Positions 6,563 through 9,040 of a DNA stretch of 9,040 nt are shown in pieces. The position numbers and the translations under genes are program-made. Under the pieces are notes generated by a model. It did not search any database. It was given only the letters and a program-made list of their open reading frames with translations, and had not been told where the DNA came from. The stretch's first letter is position 1. Every line of letters starts with the position of its first letter. The DNA lies in contig CAMWSZ010000097.1 of assembly GCA_947177005.1 (NCBI GenBank), positions 1 through 9,040 on the forward strand. Reading direction: 5' to 3'. The stretch comes from an uncultured Clostridia bacterium (GTDB taxonomy: Bacteria; Bacillota; Clostridia; Oscillospirales; Oscillospiraceae).

Positions 6563-8168
6563 AACAAAGAAGGATTGGTGGAAATCCGCTGTTTTTTATC
6601 AGGTTTATCCCAAGAGCTTTCAGGATACCAACAACGACGGCATTGGGGATTTGCCGGGGATTATTCAACATTTGGACTATCTGGAAAGGCTTGGCATCGA
6701 CGGCATCTGGCTCTCGCCGGTCTACGCCTCGCCCCAGAAAGATAATGGCTATGATATCTCCGACTACCGTTCAATCAACCCGCAGCTCGGTACAATGGAG
6801 GATATGGACAAATTGATCGGGGAGGCCGGCAAACGGGGCATCACAATCATTATGGATCTGGTGCTCAACCACAGTTCTAATGAGCATCAATGGTTTCTGG
6901 AGGCCAAGAGCAGCCGCACCAGTTCCCGTCACGACTATTACATCTGGCGCGACGGCACGCCGGATACCCCGCCCAACGACATGCGGGCAGCCTTTGGCGG
7001 TCCGGCCTGGACCTACGTCCCGGAAATCGGACAGTACTATTTCCACCATTTTTCTCCCTGGCAGCCGGATCTGAACTGGGAAAATCCGGTTCTCCGGCAG
7101 GAACTGTACGATATGATCCGTTTCTGGGTGGAGAAAGGCGTGGGCGGCTTCCGGCTGGATGTCATCGACGTCATCGGCAAGATCCCGGACCGGAAAATCA
7201 CGGACAATGGCCCCCATTTGCACGAATATATCCGCGAACTGCGGCAAAAAGCTTTCAAAGAGGATACGCTGGTCACGGTGGGCGAGGCATGGAGCGCACG
7301 GGTGGACACGGCAAAATTATACGCCGCCGCAGACGGCAGCGAGCTGAGCATGGTGTTTCAATTTGAGCATCTGTGTCTGGATACGGACGGGAAGTGGGAC
7401 CCGATTGGCCTGCCGCTGGTCTCGCTGAAAAAATGCTATGAGCGTTGGCAGCAGGGGCTTTACGGGACGGGCTGGAACAGCCTGTTTCTGGAAAATCACG
7501 ACCTGCCCCGTATCGTCTCCCGCTGGGGCGACGATGGACAGTACCGTGTGGAATCAGCGAAAATGCTGGCCGCCATGACCCACGGGATGCAGGGAACGCC
7601 ATATATTTATCAGGGGGAGGAATTGGGCATGACCAATATAGAACTCCCCATAGAATTATATGACGATCTCGAAATCAAAAACATGTACGCGGAACGTACT
7701 GCGGCAGGCTATGCTCCCAAAGATATCATGGAATCCATTTACGCCAGAGGCCGCGACAACGCCCGCACGCCCATGCAGTGGTCCGGCGAATCCCACGCGG
7801 GCTTTTCTCAGGCGGAGCCGTGGCTGCCGGTGAATCCGAATTATACGGAAATCAATGTCAAAGCGGCGCTGGACGACCCAAATTCTATATTTTTCTTTTA
7901 TCAAAAGCTGATTGCCCTGCGCAAACAGTACGCTGTGTTCCGGGACGGCACGTTTACGCTGCTGAATCCGGAGGATGAAAAATGCTTTGCCTATACCCGG
8001 GACACGGAGGAAGAGCATTTGCTGGTGGTCTGCAATTTCACAGAGGAGACCTTGCCGGAGGTACTTCCCGAGACGTTCCGGGGAGCTGAAACGCTGCTGT
8101 CAAATTATCCGGAGCCGTCAGGCGCACTGCGTCCCTATGAGACCCGTATGCTCTATCTGAGGACCTGA
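6552..8168 (+). CDS. malL: Oligo-1,6-glucosidase / alpha-glucosidase (GH13_31 type)
   Basis: It releases glucose from the non-reducing end of short alpha-glucosides in the cytoplasm. The protein has 538 residues, close to the family's usual 540-560, with the barrel starting at F-Y-Q-V-Y-P-K-S-F. GH13 regions are complete: D-L-V-L-N-H at 102-107, G-F-R-L-D with nucleophile D203, V-G-E-A-W with acid/base E245, and E-N-H-D with stabiliser D317. Q-P-D-L-N-W-E-N-P at 171-179 is the fifth conserved region typical of the oligo-1,6-glucosidase group. Val204 directly after the nucleophile is, in characterised relatives, linked with activity on alpha-1,6 bonds (isomaltose, panose), whereas Ala, Thr or Gly there goes with maltase activity. 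R-T-P-M-Q-W at 405-410 leads into the C-terminal beta domain. There is no signal peptide. It overlaps the GH133 gene by 11 bases and ends 1 base before the next gene. Dextran glucosidase (DexB) or trehalose-6-phosphate hydrolase (TreC) are related alternatives, but the operon favours oligo-1,6-glucosidase. Confidence 0.92.
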   Translation: MLDKTKKDWWKSAVFYQVYPKSFQDTNNDGIGDLPGIIQHLDYLERLGIDGIWLSPVYASPQKDNGYDISDYRSINPQLGTMEDMDKLIGEAGKRGITIIMDLVLNHSSNEHQWFLEAKSSRTSSRHDYYIWRDGTPDTPPNDMRAAFGGPAWTYVPEIGQYYFHHFSPWQPDLNWENPVLRQELYDMIRFWVEKGVGGFRLDVIDVIGKIPDRKITDNGPHLHEYIRELRQKAFKEDTLVTVGEAWSARVDTAKLYAAADGSELSMVFQFEHLCLDTDGKWDPIGLPLVSLKKCYERWQQGLYGTGWNSLFLENHDLPRIVSRWGDDGQYRVESAKMLAAMTHGMQGTPYIYQGEELGMTNIELPIELYDDLEIKNMYAERTAAGYAPKDIMESIYARGRDNARTPMQWSGESHAGFSQAEPWLPVNPNYTEINVKAALDDPNSIFFFYQKLIALRKQYAVFRDGTFTLLNPEDEKCFAYTRDTEEEHLLVVCNFTEETLPEVLPETFRGAETLLSNYPEPSGALRPYETRMLYLRT

Positions 8169-8169
8169 A

Positions 8170-8904
8170 ATGCGGTATCAGAACTGTATTTTTGACCTTT
8201 ACGGTACGCTGGTGGACATTCATACGGACGAAAAAGCGCCGGCGCTGTGGGAAGCGATGTCCGGTTATTACGCGGAACGGGGGGCGGCCTACCGTCCGGA
8301 CGAACTGAAAAACGCCTATTTTGACGCCGTCGAACAGGCGGAAAAAAACGCCGGTTTCGGTGTTCCGGGGGTATTCCCGGAAATCCAACTGGAACCGGTT
8401 TTTCAGGCGCTTTTCCGGGACAAAGGTATCGAAGCGGATTTTCAGCAGGCGGTCAGCGCCGGACGGTATTTCCGGCAGCAGGAGACGGAGTATATCCGGC
8501 TGTATGACGGCGTACCGGATCTGCTGCGGTCCCTGCGGGAATGCGGCTACGGCGTATGGCTGCTGTCCAACGCGCAGCGCGTTCTGACCGCCCCGGATCT
8601 GGAGAAATTGGGCCTGGAGCCGTTTTTTGACGGCATTTATCTGTCGTCGGATTACGGCGTGAGAAAACCGGACCGCCGTTTTTTTGACATCCTGCTCCGG
8701 GAACGCAACATCATACCGGAGACGGCTGTCATGATCGGAAATGACGGACTCTGTGATATACAGGGCGCAAAATCTGCGGGACTGCACACGCTGTATATCC
8801 ACTCCAATCTGTCGCCGGACGAACCGCCCCCCGCTGCGGACTGGGTTCTGGAGGAAATGGACCTTCGGCGTGTCAGAAAGCGGCTGACAGACCCTGCTGT
8901 CTGA
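8170..8904 (+). CDS. HAD-superfamily hydrolase (subfamily IA) with atypical motif I
   Basis: This is a 244-residue haloacid-dehalogenase-fold protein with an all-helical cap (about 18-110) inserted after motif I. Nucleophile D9 sits in D-L-Y-G-T-L-V-D. Motif II is L-L-S-N-A at 131-135, motif III has K166 in V-R-K-P-D, and motif IV is I-G-N-D-G-L-C-D at 189-196, with D192 and D196 as likely Mg2+ ligands. The residue two after the nucleophile is Tyr, whereas HAD phosphatases and beta-phosphoglucomutase have Asp there as general acid/base. The same DxYGT pattern occurs in L-2-haloacid dehalogenases and in many uncharacterised family IA proteins. Motif IV looks phosphatase-like, so the reaction cannot be called. 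It starts 1 base after the glucosidase stop, with GAGG at 8159-8162, 7 bases before the ATG, and it is the last gene of the operon. A role on a sugar phosphate or by-product of glucan breakdown is only a guess from position. It is not a normal beta-phosphoglucomutase, and no maltose phosphorylase is present. Confidence 0.85.
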   Translation: MRYQNCIFDLYGTLVDIHTDEKAPALWEAMSGYYAERGAAYRPDELKNAYFDAVEQAEKNAGFGVPGVFPEIQLEPVFQALFRDKGIEADFQQAVSAGRYFRQQETEYIRLYDGVPDLLRSLRECGYGVWLLSNAQRVLTAPDLEKLGLEPFFDGIYLSSDYGVRKPDRRFFDILLRERNIIPETAVMIGNDGLCDIQGAKSAGLHTLYIHSNLSPDEPPPAADWVLEEMDLRRVRKRLTDPAV

Positions 8905-8907
8905 AAT

Positions 8908-8957
8908 CAGTGAGGGGGACCGCGCACGGTCTCCCCTCACTGGTTCTCTTTATTTTA
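8908..8957 (+). terminator. Rho-independent terminator of the operon
   Basis: The stem has arms at 8908-8922 and 8927-8942. These form 15 base pairs with a single bulged T at 8932 and a 4-base loop CGCA at 8923-8926. A T-rich run at 8944-8956 (TTCTCTTTATTTT) follows on the + strand. It begins 3 bases after the TGA of the HAD gene. Stem strength, short loop and T-run together make this a strong intrinsic terminator, and it marks the end of the maltodextrin operon. Confidence 0.92.
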
Positions 8958-9040
8958 GAACCTGGTTTAACCTATGGACCATCTGCGTAATACTAATCTC
9001 CCAGAAAACCAATACATGGCCTTTTCGCTTTTCAGTGTAC

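Noticed and set aside
8170..8904. HAD gene as beta-phosphoglucomutase (pgmB), common in maltose loci
   Set aside because: The second motif I Asp needed as general acid/base is Tyr11, and no maltose phosphorylase gene is in the window.
8038..8940. Minus-strand open frame of 300 codons opposite the HAD gene
   Set aside because: It would start inside the terminator stem and runs opposite both the HAD gene and the end of the glucosidase gene. It shows no motifs, so it is a coding shadow.
1..9040. Search for CRISPR arrays, tRNA or rRNA genes, insertion sequences and attachment sites
   Set aside because: I saw no spaced direct repeats, no cloverleaf-like sequence, no transposase frame and no terminal inverted repeats. 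Nearly all bases are accounted for by the seven genes.

Overview
The window looks like the distal part of a maltodextrin / alpha-glucan utilisation operon from a fairly GC-rich member of the Firmicutes (Bacillota). It is most likely a gut-type clostridium of the Oscillospirales/Lachnospirales kind. The grounds are inference: strong AGGAGG-type ribosome binding sites, a MalEFG importer of the Gram-positive type with a short MalF extracellular loop, tight gene packing, and enzyme sequences that read like clostridial homologues. I cannot name the genus.

All seven recognisable genes lie on the + strand. The window opens inside the gene for the substrate-binding lipoprotein (MalE-like, last 94 residues, 1-286). 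The two permease subunits follow, MalF-like (304-1701) and MalG-like (1704-2567). After an 80-base gap carrying a GC-rich hairpin come four closely packed cytoplasmic genes. They are a type I pullulanase (2648-4600), a GH133 amylo-alpha-1,6-glucosidase (4613-6562, TTG start), a GH13 oligo-1,6-glucosidase (6552-8168) and a HAD-superfamily hydrolase (8170-8904). A textbook intrinsic terminator at 8908-8957 closes the unit. The last 83 bases are AT-richer and contain no supported gene.

The genes fit one pathway. MalEFG imports linear and branched maltodextrins. Inside the cell pullulanase cuts alpha-1,6 branches, the GH133 enzyme removes single alpha-1,6 glucose stubs, and the GH13 glucosidase takes glucose from short alpha-1,6-linked (isomalto-) oligosaccharides. 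Three different alpha-1,6-acting families side by side point to branched limit dextrins or isomalto-oligosaccharides as the target. No importer ATPase, glucan phosphorylase, 4-alpha-glucanotransferase or regulator is present. They must lie upstream of the window or elsewhere.

I looked for an undescribed system and did not find a convincing one. The points worth a second look are smaller: an atypical HAD active site (DLYGT instead of DxDGT), tandem perfect hairpins in the first codons of malF, and a hairpin dividing the transporter genes from the enzyme genes.
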